14,821 nt of DNA. Origin: an uncultured Anaerosacchariphilus sp. (lineage in GTDB: Bacteria; Bacillota; Clostridia; Lachnospirales; Lachnospiraceae). The notes below the pieces were generated by a model. That model saw nothing but the letters and a program-made list of their open reading frames with translations. It was not told the origin of the DNA and searched no databases. Made by a program: the position numbers and the translations under genes. Numbering within the stretch: the first letter of the stretch is position 1; the number at the start of each line of letters is the position of its first letter. Shown one piece after another: positions 6,703-14,036 of the stretch. The stretch is from the NCBI GenBank assembly GCA_934402125.1, contig CAKRTY010000008.1, positions 1-14,821 of the forward strand. The letters are read 5' to 3'.

Positions 6703-6717
6703 ATACTTGAAAAGTAT
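6703..6717. promoter_or_regulatory. LysR-type T-N11-A palindrome in the lysR leader
   Basis: ATACTT-GAA-AAGTAT is a perfect 6+6 inverted repeat. T6704 and A6716 are 11 bases apart, the LysR-box pattern. It lies 13 bases after the lysR -10, where a bound regulator would block its own transcription. Binding by the adjacent LysR protein is inferred. Confidence 0.5.
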
Positions 6718-6732
6718 TACAGGGAGGCACTT

Positions 6733-7626
6733 ATGGAACTCAGACATATCCGGTATTTTAAAGCAGTCGCAGATGAAAGGAACTTTACCCGGGCAGCGGA
6801 AAAGCTGAATATTGCCCAACCGCCCCTGAGCCGTCAGATCCAGGATCTGGAAAAGGAGCTGGACACCAAGCTGTTTCTCCGCAGCCCCCACAGTATCTCC
6901 CTGACCGAAGAGGGGGAGCTGTTTCTCCAGTACGCCAATCAGATCCTCGACCTGGTCAATAAATCTGCGGAGGAGGTCCGGGAAGTCAAGGAGGGACTGC
7001 AGGGCATGCTCTACATCGCTTCGGTCGAGGGCTGCTGTCCCCATCTATTTTCCCAGTGGATCGCCTCCTTCCAGCAGAGGTATCCCCATGTCCAGTACAA
7101 TCTCTGGAATGGCAATTCCGACGACGTCTATGCCCGCGTAGCCAAGGGTCTCTCCGAGGTAGCCATGATCACCGCGCCCTATAACAAAGAGGGCTTCGAG
7201 GTGCTGCCCGTCTGCCGGGAACCCTGGGTTGCCATCTTCCCCCAGGAGCATCCTCTCGCCTCCCTGCCCGGGGACAGCGTGACGCCGGAGCAGCTTCTTC
7301 CCTATGATCTGCTGATTCCCTCTCGGGAATCCCGTAAGCATGAGATTGACCAGTGGTTTCTGGAGACAGGCCGCACCCCCATTATCCGGGGCCGTATCGC
7401 CCATATGGTAAACGCCTATGAGCTCAGCCTTCACGGCGTCGGTATCTCCATTTACCCGGCCTCCATCTCCTCCCTGCTCCACGGTTCGGAGCTCTGCGTA
7501 AAAAAAATCAGCCACCCGGACGCCTATGCTTCTTATGCTCTCATCTGGAGCAAGAACCATCAGCTGTCCCATGTGGCTGAGGAATTTATCATGCATGTGG
7601 AAAATCAGCTTACGCCGCTGACTTAG
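6733..7626 (+). CDS. LysR-family transcriptional regulator (AlsR/BenM-like N-terminus)
   Basis: This 297-residue protein has the usual LysR length. The winged helix-turn-helix is at about 1-60 (MELRHIRYFKAVADERNFTRAA, then LNIAQPPLSRQIQDLEKELDTKLFLR, LTEEGELF). It is followed by the linker helix (ILDLVNKSAEEVREVKEGL) and a periplasmic-binding-like effector domain from about 92. GGGAGG lies six bases before ATG 6733. It is divergent from the 25-residue ORF and shares a promoter region holding a LysR-type palindrome; its 3' end overlaps the MATE exporter gene by 17 bases. The effector is unknown. The N-terminus resembles the AlsR/BenM/CatR branch, but that does not fix the target; likely candidates are itself and the small ORF. 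Confidence 0.92.
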   Translation: MELRHIRYFKAVADERNFTRAAEKLNIAQPPLSRQIQDLEKELDTKLFLRSPHSISLTEEGELFLQYANQILDLVNKSAEEVREVKEGLQGMLYIASVEGCCPHLFSQWIASFQQRYPHVQYNLWNGNSDDVYARVAKGLSEVAMITAPYNKEGFEVLPVCREPWVAIFPQEHPLASLPGDSVTPEQLLPYDLLIPSRESRKHEIDQWFLETGRTPIIRGRIAHMVNAYELSLHGVGISIYPASISSLLHGSELCVKKISHPDAYASYALIWSKNHQLSHVAEEFIMHVENQLTPLT

Positions 7627-8965
7627 CGTCAATCAGCTTCGTAACCTTTTCCATGCAATACAGACAGGTGGGAAAAATATACAGGCTGGCCGATATCCAG
7701 GCCGTCTGATCCGCAAAGCAGATCGCCGTATAGCCAAAGGCTCCCACGAAGCCAAGGCTGACCACCGTCCGGGCAATCATTTCGGTCACGCCGGAGAAAA
7801 AGGCGCGTCCGGAGAAGCCCAGCCCCTGTGCCACCATTCGGGATACATTGAGAATCCCGAGGCTCCAGTAGAAATAACCCATACACCGGAGATACTTGGC
7901 GGAAGCGTCCAGTACCTCCACGTTATCTCTGCTTAAAAACATCATAGACAAGGTCCGTCCGAACAGAATCAGCGCCAGACCCGCAAAGAGTCCGTATCCC
8001 ACGGACACCGCCATGCCCCGGGACATACCCTGACGAATCCGCTTCGCCTGACCTGCGCCCAGGTTCTGACTACAGAATACGGAAGTGGCTGTGGCCAGCG
8101 CGTCAAAGGGACACATGGCAAACTGCTTGATTTTTACAGCCGCCGTAAAGGCAGATACGTAGATACTTCCCAGACTGTTGTTGGCCGACTGCATGACCAT
8201 ACTGCCGATGGCTGTAATCGAAAACTGAAGACCTGTGGGCAGTCCCATCACCAGAAGCTCCTTCATGGCTTCTCCGTCCACCTCCCGGTTCTCCCGGGAC
8301 AGCCGCATCAGCTCCACCCGGCGAATGATAAACACCAGGCACAACAGGCCGCTGATGGCCTGGGCTGTCACCGTCGCAATAGCCGCTCCGGCGCATCCCC
8401 ATTTCAGGACTACAATACAGAACAAATCCAGAAAAATGTTTAAAATAGCGGAAAATGCCAGGAACAGAAATGGCGTCCGGCTGTCTCCCACCGCCCGTAA
8501 AATAGCGGACAGATAGTTATACAGAAGCGTAAAGGGCAGCCCGATAAAGATCACCATCAGATACGCGTAGGCATTTTCAAAAATATCCGACGGCACGGAT
8601 AAGATACGCAAAATCCAGCCGCCGAGCAGAGTGCAGGCTGCGGTTATCAGCACGGCGATTCCCACTGTCAGAACCGCGCCGTTAAAGATGTAGCGGCGCA
8701 TGGTATCCTGCTTCTCCGCGCCGAAATACTTCGCAATCGGGATACCGAAGCCCGTACAGCTTCCCATGCAAAAGCCCAGGACCAGGAACTGCACACTGCT
8801 GCTGGCTCCGACCGCCGCCAGCGCCTTCGCGCCCAGAGTCTGGCCTACGATGGCCGCATCAATGATATTATAGGTCTGCTGCAGGAGATTGCCCACCAGA
8901 AGGGGCAGGGCAAACTGCAGGATCGATTTTAAGGGATTATCTTTCACCATAGATACTGTTGACAT
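7610..8965 (-). CDS. MATE-family multidrug/metabolite efflux transporter
   Basis: This 451-residue protein has about 12 TM helices and the two-lobe MATE layout. PLLVGNLLQQTYNIIDAAIVGQTLGAKALAAVGASSS near the N-terminus is a classic MATE signature. A second-lobe counterpart is FSITAIGSMVMQSANNSLGSIYVSAFTAAVKI. Such proteins expel cationic drugs or metabolites with Na+ or H+ antiport; the substrate is not readable here. GAGG lies seven bases before ATG 8965. The gene follows the PPDK_N-like gene by 77 bases with no terminator between, so some read-through is possible, but it has its own TTGACA and an operator-like repeat. Its stop overlaps the convergent lysR gene by 17 bases. Confidence 0.93.
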   Translation of the reverse strand: MSTVSMVKDNPLKSILQFALPLLVGNLLQQTYNIIDAAIVGQTLGAKALAAVGASSSVQFLVLGFCMGSCTGFGIPIAKYFGAEKQDTMRRYIFNGAVLTVGIAVLITAACTLLGGWILRILSVPSDIFENAYAYLMVIFIGLPFTLLYNYLSAILRAVGDSRTPFLFLAFSAILNIFLDLFCIVVLKWGCAGAAIATVTAQAISGLLCLVFIIRRVELMRLSRENREVDGEAMKELLVMGLPTGLQFSITAIGSMVMQSANNSLGSIYVSAFTAAVKIKQFAMCPFDALATATSVFCSQNLGAGQAKRIRQGMSRGMAVSVGYGLFAGLALILFGRTLSMMFLSRDNVEVLDASAKYLRCMGYFYWSLGILNVSRMVAQGLGFSGRAFFSGVTEMIARTVVSLGFVGAFGYTAICFADQTAWISASLYIFPTCLYCMEKVTKLIDAKSAA

Positions 8966-8990
8966 CTTTTTACCTCATATAAAAAACGAA

Positions 8991-9019
8991 GAAATAGTAC
9001 TTTAATGGTTTACTACTTC
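8991..9019. promoter_or_regulatory. Operator-like inverted repeat upstream of the MATE gene
   Basis: GAAATAGTA (8991-8999) and TACTACTTC (9011-9019) form 9-base arms (8 of 9 paired) with 11 bases between. The repeat lies 25 bases before the start codon and covers the expected -10 position, suiting a MarR- or TetR-type repressor. No such regulator gene is adjacent. Confidence 0.45.
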
Positions 9020-9035
9020 TCCGCTTTTCTGTCAA
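9007..9035 (-). promoter_or_regulatory. Possible MATE gene promoter with perfect -35 and poor -10
   Basis: On the minus strand a perfect TTGACA (9030-9035) is followed after 17 bases by TAAACC (9007-9012), only 3/6 to consensus. The weak -10 could mean dependence on an activator, or that the true start is elsewhere. Confidence 0.35.
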
Positions 9036-9042
9036 TATTTTT

Positions 9043-10851
9043 TTATTTTTTCTCCGGCTCTATCCGGCAGACGGCCCGGCCTTCCCTGGCGTCCAGAAGA
9101 AGCCTCGCCCGGTTCTCCGACACGTCGAATACCCGGATCAGCCCTTCGAATTCCGCCTTATCCGGCCAGAGCTTCGGAAATACGTCCCGGAAGGTATTCA
9201 GATATTCCGGCCGGTAGATTTTCGTCTTGCTGTTTTCGTTGATGGCGCCATAGTAGATGTCGGCCTCCACCAGCTCCTGGAACATATGGCTGCCGTAAGA
9301 CAGGGACGGATTGTATCCGGCCTTGCTGTAGGCCACCTCACAGATGGCGGAAAAGCAGCTGACGTCCGCATACTTCACCGGAACTCCCAACTCCGGCGAA
9401 GAGGTGCCGCACCGTCCCGGTGTCAGCAGAAGCAGTTGTTTCCCCTGCTTGCTGAAATACTGGTTGATAAGGCCGATTACATTGGCCACCTCCGGCTTTC
9501 TGGCGTAGGGACAGTCATAGTATTTCTGGGGATCCACCCAGACAATAAAGTCCAGCCTTTCTTCCTTGGAGCGCCACATGGAGGTTCTTCTCACATCGAA
9601 TAAAACCTCTTCCTCCCGGCCCTCGGGCATCACGAATTTCTGCTCCGCCACCTGCCGTAAGGGGCGGCACTGGAACAGATTCAGATGAATCCTTCCGTCC
9701 TCACCCGGCTCCATGGCAAATTCGATATCTACGGGACGACCGTATTCTCCCTCCAGCATCTTCAAAATCCGCTGCATCATCTGTATAAAGCCATCGTCAT
9801 AGGCGATTCCCTGACAATCCGCAAAAAGCACCGGACGGTACCGGCCCATCTCCTGCAGCCGTTGCTCCGCGTCGGTGTCATGACTTAAAATCAGCTTTTT
9901 CCCACGCTCCGGCAAAAGGGGCATCAGTTCCTCCAGCCAGATGGTTTTGTGCGCCGCCGTCTTCAGATCCAGCACATCCACCTGTCGCTGGGAATACTTA
10001 TGGCGCTCGCCTGCAGACGAATAGAGATTTCCCCGGGCACGATCCAGCGCAATCAGTCTGGGATAGTCTCCGGGGGTACGTTCTACCGCTCTGGTTCCCA
10101 GGCCTGCCACGATTCGCAGCATACCGGCCTCGGGATTCATCTCTTCCATCCATTTATAGGGATTGTAGGAACAGCCCATACCGGCCGCCAGAGGGAGGTA
10201 GTAACTGCCCATGGGCATACCCTCCACCCTCTGTACCAGTAAGGCCATCCGTTCATCCGTATGGGTCAGGCCGCGGGTTCTGCGGTATTCCACCGCAGAT
10301 TCGTTCCAGACACTTTTGTATACACGGAACACCGCCGCCTTTAATTCTTCTATCCGTTCAGTCTCGTCTCCCTGGTTGGTGCAGAATACAGATTCATATT
10401 TTCCCGTAAAGGCATGGTCGAAGCCATCCTCCAGGGTACTGCTGGAACGAACCACGTAAGGGTCCTGTCCCAGGTGCTTCAGCAGTTCCCGGAATTCTCC
10501 TTTTGTCCGCTCTGAGAAGGTTTCCTCCCAGAGATATTCCGCAAACACGTCGGAGCCGATAAACCAGGAATGGTGTGGGAGCAGCAATGACTCATATTCG
10601 GGAAGCTTTTCTTCTATCAGCTTTCTGGCAAGCAGTACGCCGCAAGCCTTTCCTCCGATGACTCCGTCGCCGACCTTATAGCGCAGGACCGTCCGGTAAT
10701 CCTCTTCGGTAAACCATTTCACAATCAGCTTTTCCATCCGCGGCTCGCGGGTCATCAGCTCATTGCAAAGCAGCCTTTTCTCCTGAAACTCCAGCGTCTG
10801 TCCGCTTTCCAGCTTTTCCCTTACTCTTTTTATTTCCTTCACTCTGCTCAT
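9043..10851 (-). CDS. PEP/pyruvate-binding (PPDK N-terminal ATP-grasp) protein without catalytic partner domains
   Basis: This protein has 602 residues from ATG 10851. The ATP-grasp fold of PPDK and PEP synthase is recognisable: VGDGVIGGKACG near 60-71, YVVRSSSTLEDGFDHAFTGKYESV near 132-155, RMALLVQRVEGMPMGSYY near 200-218, and the end motif VDIEFAM…LFQCRPL near 375-398. The phosphohistidine swivel domain and the PEP-binding TIM barrel of real PPDK/PEP synthase are absent. Instead there is a 200-residue C-terminal region with GRCGTSSPELGVPVKYADVS (479-498) and SYGSHMFQELVEADIYYGAI (518-537). Related stand-alone proteins occur in Clostridia and Bacteroidetes without a settled role; it probably binds ATP and may phosphorylate a partner. 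It follows gdh by 52 bases with no clear terminator. GGAG eight bases before ATG 10851 sets the start over GTG 10860. Confidence 0.8.
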   Translation of the reverse strand: MSRVKEIKRVREKLESGQTLEFQEKRLLCNELMTREPRMEKLIVKWFTEEDYRTVLRYKVGDGVIGGKACGVLLARKLIEEKLPEYESLLLPHHSWFIGSDVFAEYLWEETFSERTKGEFRELLKHLGQDPYVVRSSSTLEDGFDHAFTGKYESVFCTNQGDETERIEELKAAVFRVYKSVWNESAVEYRRTRGLTHTDERMALLVQRVEGMPMGSYYLPLAAGMGCSYNPYKWMEEMNPEAGMLRIVAGLGTRAVERTPGDYPRLIALDRARGNLYSSAGERHKYSQRQVDVLDLKTAAHKTIWLEELMPLLPERGKKLILSHDTDAEQRLQEMGRYRPVLFADCQGIAYDDGFIQMMQRILKMLEGEYGRPVDIEFAMEPGEDGRIHLNLFQCRPLRQVAEQKFVMPEGREEEVLFDVRRTSMWRSKEERLDFIVWVDPQKYYDCPYARKPEVANVIGLINQYFSKQGKQLLLLTPGRCGTSSPELGVPVKYADVSCFSAICEVAYSKAGYNPSLSYGSHMFQELVEADIYYGAINENSKTKIYRPEYLNTFRDVFPKLWPDKAEFEGLIRVFDVSENRARLLLDAREGRAVCRIEPEKK

Positions 10852-10859
10852 GCCACTCA

Positions 10860-10863
10860 CTCC
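10860..10863 (-). promoter_or_regulatory. Ribosome binding site that fixes the PPDK_N-like gene start
   Basis: GGAG on the minus strand lies eight bases before ATG 10851. It overlaps the alternative GTG at 10860, which therefore cannot use it. Confidence 0.6.
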
Positions 10864-10903
10864 GTTCGCAGCATACTCTCCGCGGGAGAATGACCGCGAT
10901 AAT

Positions 10904-12160
10904 TTACGGCCAGATTGCTCTTGCTTTCTTAGCCTTTACTACACGGTCCACCGCGATCAGGTATGCGCCTGTACGCATAGGAACCTTCTTTTCCTGTGCA
11001 ATATTGTATACAGCATCGAAGGAGTTGTTCATAATTCGTTCCAGCTTTGCGTTGACCTCTTCCTCGGTCCAGCTTACAGACTGGATATTCTGTACCCACT
11101 CAAAATAAGATACGACTACGCCGCCGGCATTGGACAGAATGTCCGGTACGACAATAATACCCTTGCTGTTCAGAATCGGGTCTGCATCTGCGGCAGTCGG
11201 TCCGTTGGCAGCCTCGATGATCAGTTTTGCCTGGATCCGGTCTGCGTTGGAGCCGTTGATCTGGTTCTCCAGTGCTGCCGGTACCAGAACCGTTACCGGA
11301 AGTTCCAGAAGCTCTTCGTTGGAAATACGGCTCATGCCGGCTTCCTCATAGCCTGACAGCAAGTTCTTGCGATCCTTGCCCAGGTATGCCAGAATTGCCG
11401 GAATATCCAGTCCGTCTTCCTTATAGATACCGCCGGAGACGTCGCTGACAGCCACAACCTTCATGCCTTCCTGGTGCAGCAGCTTAGCGGTGATGCTTCC
11501 CACGTTACCCATACCCTGTACAGCCACGTCGGTGCCCTTCATCTCCAGACCCATTTTCTTCATCATATTTCTTGTGGTGAACATAACGCCGCGTCCGGTC
11601 GCTTCATTTCGTCCCAGAGCCCCGCCCAGCTCGATGGGCTTGCCTGTTACTACGCCGTGTACGCAGTGTCCCTTCAGCATACTGTAGGTGTCCATCATCC
11701 AACCCATTACGGTTGCGTTACTTCCTACGTCCGGTGCCGGAATATCCTGTTCCGGTCCGATCAGCGGCATGATAGCCGCGGTAAATCTTCTGGTAATCGC
11801 GCGGAGCTCCCGCTCGGAAAGCTGACGGGGATCGCAGACAACGCCGCCCTTGCCGCCGCCAAACGGAATATTCACAACTGCGCACTTAAAGGTCATCCAT
11901 GCTGCCAGAGCCTTTACCTCGTCGTTGTTTACTGCCGGATGGAAACGGATACCGCCCTTGGCCGGTCCTCTGGAGGTGGAATGCTGGATACGGTAGCCCT
12001 CAAATACGCGGGTGCTTCCGTCGTCCATAACCACCGGAACCGATACCTTCAGCTCGCGCTCCGGATACTTCAGCGGTTCGATATCGCTCTCACTGTAGCC
12101 CAAAATCTGTGCCGCCTCGTCCATAACCTTCAATACATTATCATAGGGATTGTATGCCAT
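10904..12160 (-). CDS. gdhA: Glutamate dehydrogenase, probably NAD+-dependent
   Basis: This 418-residue protein is of Glu/Leu/Phe/Val dehydrogenase type, with the length of the RocG/GudB group. It interconverts glutamate and 2-oxoglutarate plus ammonia in the cytoplasm. Active-site residues are all in place: K68 in RGPAKGGIRFHP, K92, catalytic K104 in PFGGGKGG and D144 in PAPDVGSN; these match K89, K113, K125 and D165 of the Clostridium symbiosum enzyme with a constant offset of 21. The nucleotide-binding motif GMGNVG is at 216-221, and D240 ends the second strand of the Rossmann fold (VVAVSD), which favours NAD+ over NADP+. AAGGAG lies eight bases before ATG 12160. It has a strong promoter, is divergent from a LysR gene, and is followed by the ATP-grasp gene. 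Confidence 0.95.
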   Translation of the reverse strand: MAYNPYDNVLKVMDEAAQILGYSESDIEPLKYPERELKVSVPVVMDDGSTRVFEGYRIQHSTSRGPAKGGIRFHPAVNNDEVKALAAWMTFKCAVVNIPFGGGKGGVVCDPRQLSERELRAITRRFTAAIMPLIGPEQDIPAPDVGSNATVMGWMMDTYSMLKGHCVHGVVTGKPIELGGALGRNEATGRGVMFTTRNMMKKMGLEMKGTDVAVQGMGNVGSITAKLLHQEGMKVVAVSDVSGGIYKEDGLDIPAILAYLGKDRKNLLSGYEEAGMSRISNEELLELPVTVLVPAALENQINGSNADRIQAKLIIEAANGPTAADADPILNSKGIIVVPDILSNAGGVVVSYFEWVQNIQSVSWTEEEVNAKLERIMNNSFDAVYNIAQEKKVPMRTGAYLIAVDRVVKAKKARAIWP

Positions 12161-12188
12161 ATTGGTTTCTCCTTTCTATTTTACCCCA

Positions 12189-12215
12189 AAATTTTTCCGT
12201 TGCAAATAAAAATTT
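12189..12215. repeat. Inverted repeat in the gdh leader
   Basis: AAATTTTT (12189-12196) and AAAAATTT (12208-12215) are perfect 8-base arms around 11 bases, between the gdh promoter and ribosome binding site. It could be a weak leader hairpin or an AT-rich regulator site; its function is not shown. Confidence 0.35.
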
Positions 12216-12231
12216 CCTTCTCCTTGTATTT

Positions 12232-12260
12232 ATTATAAAATTGCGGTATGATATTATCAA
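12232..12260 (-). promoter_or_regulatory. Strong sigma-A promoter of gdh
   Basis: On the minus strand TTGATA (12255-12260, 5/6) and a perfect TATAAT (12232-12237) are 17 bases apart. The leader to ATG 12160 is about 65 bases. Confidence 0.75.
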
Positions 12261-12265
12261 ATATC
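12250..12265. promoter_or_regulatory. Candidate operator overlapping the gdh -35
   Basis: GATATT-ATCA-AATATC is a perfect 6+6 inverted repeat covering the gdh -35 element. It suits binding of the divergent LysR protein, but the spacing is not a strict T-N11-A box and the region is AT-rich, so chance is possible. Confidence 0.35.
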
Positions 12266-12318
12266 TATATTTATATGTACATTATAGTTATTTATCTATA
12301 CATTCGGATACTTACACG

Positions 12319-12345
12319 CTAAAAAAGCCCGTTCTATCGGGCTTT
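12319..12345 (-). terminator. Minus-strand intrinsic terminator in the leader of the second lysR gene
   Basis: AAAGCCCG (12324-12331) and CGGGCTTT (12338-12345) are perfect 8-base arms with a 6-base loop. On the minus strand the stem is followed by TTTTTT; on the plus strand by only TTTGCAG. It therefore stops transcripts coming across lysR in antisense, or shields gdh. On the plus strand it would be a leader hairpin 34 bases before ATG 12380. Confidence 0.75.
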
Positions 12346-12379
12346 GCAGAAATCGTTATATAATTAACAGGAGGTTTTT

Positions 12380-13321
12380 ATGTTCAATGGTATGAATTAT
12401 GTCTATGAGGTCTATAGGACACAAAGTTTCTCTAAGGCAGCAAAGAATCTCTATATTTCTCAGCCTTCTTTAAGCGCCATGATCAAGAAAATTGAGGCGA
12501 AGGTCGGGGCTCCTCTTTTCGACCGGAGCACCAATCCCATCCAGCTTACGGAGTACGGCGAGCAGTATATTCGGATTGCGGAAAAAATTATGGATCTGGA
12601 GGACGAATTTGCCTACTCCACGGATAATCTGAACGAATTAAAGACCGGACATCTGTCCATCGGAACCACTTCTTTTTTTGCCTCCTATATTCTGCCCAAA
12701 TACATCTCACAGTTTTCGGCAGCCTATCCTCACGTCAAGGTAAACCTCTATGAGTCCGATTCCCAGACGCTGGCTCAGAAGGCCTCGGTAAATGAAGTGG
12801 ATATGGTAATTGATAATTTTCACACCAGCGACGACATCTACTGCCATCGGGTTATCATGAAGGAATACCTGCTGCTGGCCGTTCCGGCTTCCTTCCCCTC
12901 CAACCGGCGGGCCACCCGGTATCAGCTTACCTGGGAGGACGTCAAGCGCGACGTACACTTAAATCCTGCGTTTCCCGGCGTTCCTCTGGAAAAATTCAAA
13001 GAGGAGCCCTTCGTGACCCTCCGTCTGCCCAACGACACCCGCAGACGCATGGAGGCCATCTGTCAGAACGCCGGCGTGAAGCTGAATCCCATCCTGAAGC
13101 TGGATCAGCTCCTGACTACTTATCACCTGACAGAAAACGGCATGGGCGCTTCCTTTGTGGGTGATACAGTCGTCAAAAACCTGTCTCCCAATCAGCCTAT
13201 CATCTATTATAAGCTGGACGACCCCAACGCGGTGCGGAATGTGACCCTGTACTATCGGAACAACAAATATCTGACCCGGAGTATGTCGGAATTTATTAAG
13301 ATTGTTCTGGCAAATACATAA
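12380..13321 (+). CDS. LysR-family transcriptional regulator divergent from gdh
   Basis: This 313-residue protein has an N-terminal helix-turn-helix at about 4-62 (YVYEVYRTQSFSKAAKNLYI, SQPSLSAMIKKIEAKVGAPLF, then IQLTEYGEQY). A linker helix follows, then an effector domain from about 92 (GHLSIGTTSFFASYILPKYI). AGGAGG lies five bases before ATG 12380. LysR genes usually control the divergent neighbour, so gdh, and perhaps the ATP-grasp gene behind it, is the likely target; this is inferred from position. No clear promoter was found for it: the AT-rich gap holds TATATT at 12266 and TATAGT at 12283 but no fitting -35. Its 3' end overlaps the HAD gene by 26 bases, with no room for its own terminator. 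Confidence 0.92.
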   Translation: MFNGMNYVYEVYRTQSFSKAAKNLYISQPSLSAMIKKIEAKVGAPLFDRSTNPIQLTEYGEQYIRIAEKIMDLEDEFAYSTDNLNELKTGHLSIGTTSFFASYILPKYISQFSAAYPHVKVNLYESDSQTLAQKASVNEVDMVIDNFHTSDDIYCHRVIMKEYLLLAVPASFPSNRRATRYQLTWEDVKRDVHLNPAFPGVPLEKFKEEPFVTLRLPNDTRRRMEAICQNAGVKLNPILKLDQLLTTYHLTENGMGASFVGDTVVKNLSPNQPIIYYKLDDPNAVRNVTLYYRNNKYLTRSMSEFIKIVLANT

Positions 13322-14000
13322 GGAGCCCAATCAGATCCGCTTCGGTCCGGACCTCGTAATCGGGTCTTAGCTCTCCCGCTGCCCTGCGCTCCCGGTGATT
13401 GAACCAGACGGTTTTCCAGCCCACGCTTCCGGCTCCCACCATATCATACCCGTAGGAATCACCCACATAGCAGATTTCCTCAGGCTCCAAACCAAGCTTC
13501 TCCTGGGCCTGAGTAAAAATCCCCTTCTCCGGCTTTGCGATGCCCAAGGCTCCGGAAATCCAGATCCGTTCCATCGGAATCCAACGTTCCACATCCAGAG
13601 CACGAATCTTATTTTGCTGATGCTCTTCCGGACCGTTCGTGATAATTCCGAGCGTCGTCTTTTCTGACAGGGCCTCCAGCAGATGTTCCATATTCTCTGT
13701 CAGACAGATGGTCTGCTGCTTTTTTTCATACACCTCCTGGAACCGGAGCGCCGTGGGAGTATCTATGATTTTCCCATTATCCCGAAACGCATGTTCCAAT
13801 CGATAGCTATATAGCTCCTCCCTGGAAATTTCGCCCTTTAGAAACTGCGAATAAATCATATCGTTATATTTCCGGCAGGCCAGGAAGATTTTCTCCGCCT
13901 CCATGCTCTCCTCTGTAAAGAACTCCCCAAGAGCCTCTTTAAACGGGAGCGACAAATCATATAAGGTGTCGTCTACGTCAAATAAGATCGCTTTTATCAT
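13296..14000 (-). CDS. HAD-superfamily hydrolase, subfamily IA (YjjG-like phosphatase)
   Basis: This 234-residue protein has all four HAD motifs. Motif I is FDVDDT with nucleophile D8 and acid D10. Motif II is IITNG with T121. Motif III is K156 in AKPEKGIF. Motif IV is YVGDSYGYD with D181 and D186. An alpha-helical C1 cap lies between motifs I and II (about 15-100). This is the layout of YjjG/pyrimidine nucleotidase and related phosphatases; the substrate is unknown. The ribosome binding site is modest (AAGGGAAG, about 10 bases from ATG 14000). It follows the yitT-family gene by 36 bases on the same strand and is probably its operon partner. The stop lies inside the end of the convergent lysR gene. 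Confidence 0.9.
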   Translation of the reverse strand: MIKAILFDVDDTLYDLSLPFKEALGEFFTEESMEAEKIFLACRKYNDMIYSQFLKGEISREELYSYRLEHAFRDNGKIIDTPTALRFQEVYEKKQQTICLTENMEHLLEALSEKTTLGIITNGPEEHQQNKIRALDVERWIPMERIWISGALGIAKPEKGIFTQAQEKLGLEPEEICYVGDSYGYDMVGAGSVGWKTVWFNHRERRAAGELRPDYEVRTEADLIGLLMYLPEQS

Positions 14001-14036
14001 CTGTCTTCTTCCCTTTCCATAATTTACAGCAGCGCC

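Noticed and set aside
10877..10889. TCTCC-GCG-GGAGA hairpin between gdh and the ATP-grasp gene as a terminator
   Set aside because: The stem is only five pairs and no T-run follows on the minus strand, so it is unlikely to end transcription.
11474..12238. A 254-codon plus-strand frame opposite gdh
   Set aside because: It is a shadow of gdh, has no ribosome binding site and would run through the gdh promoter.
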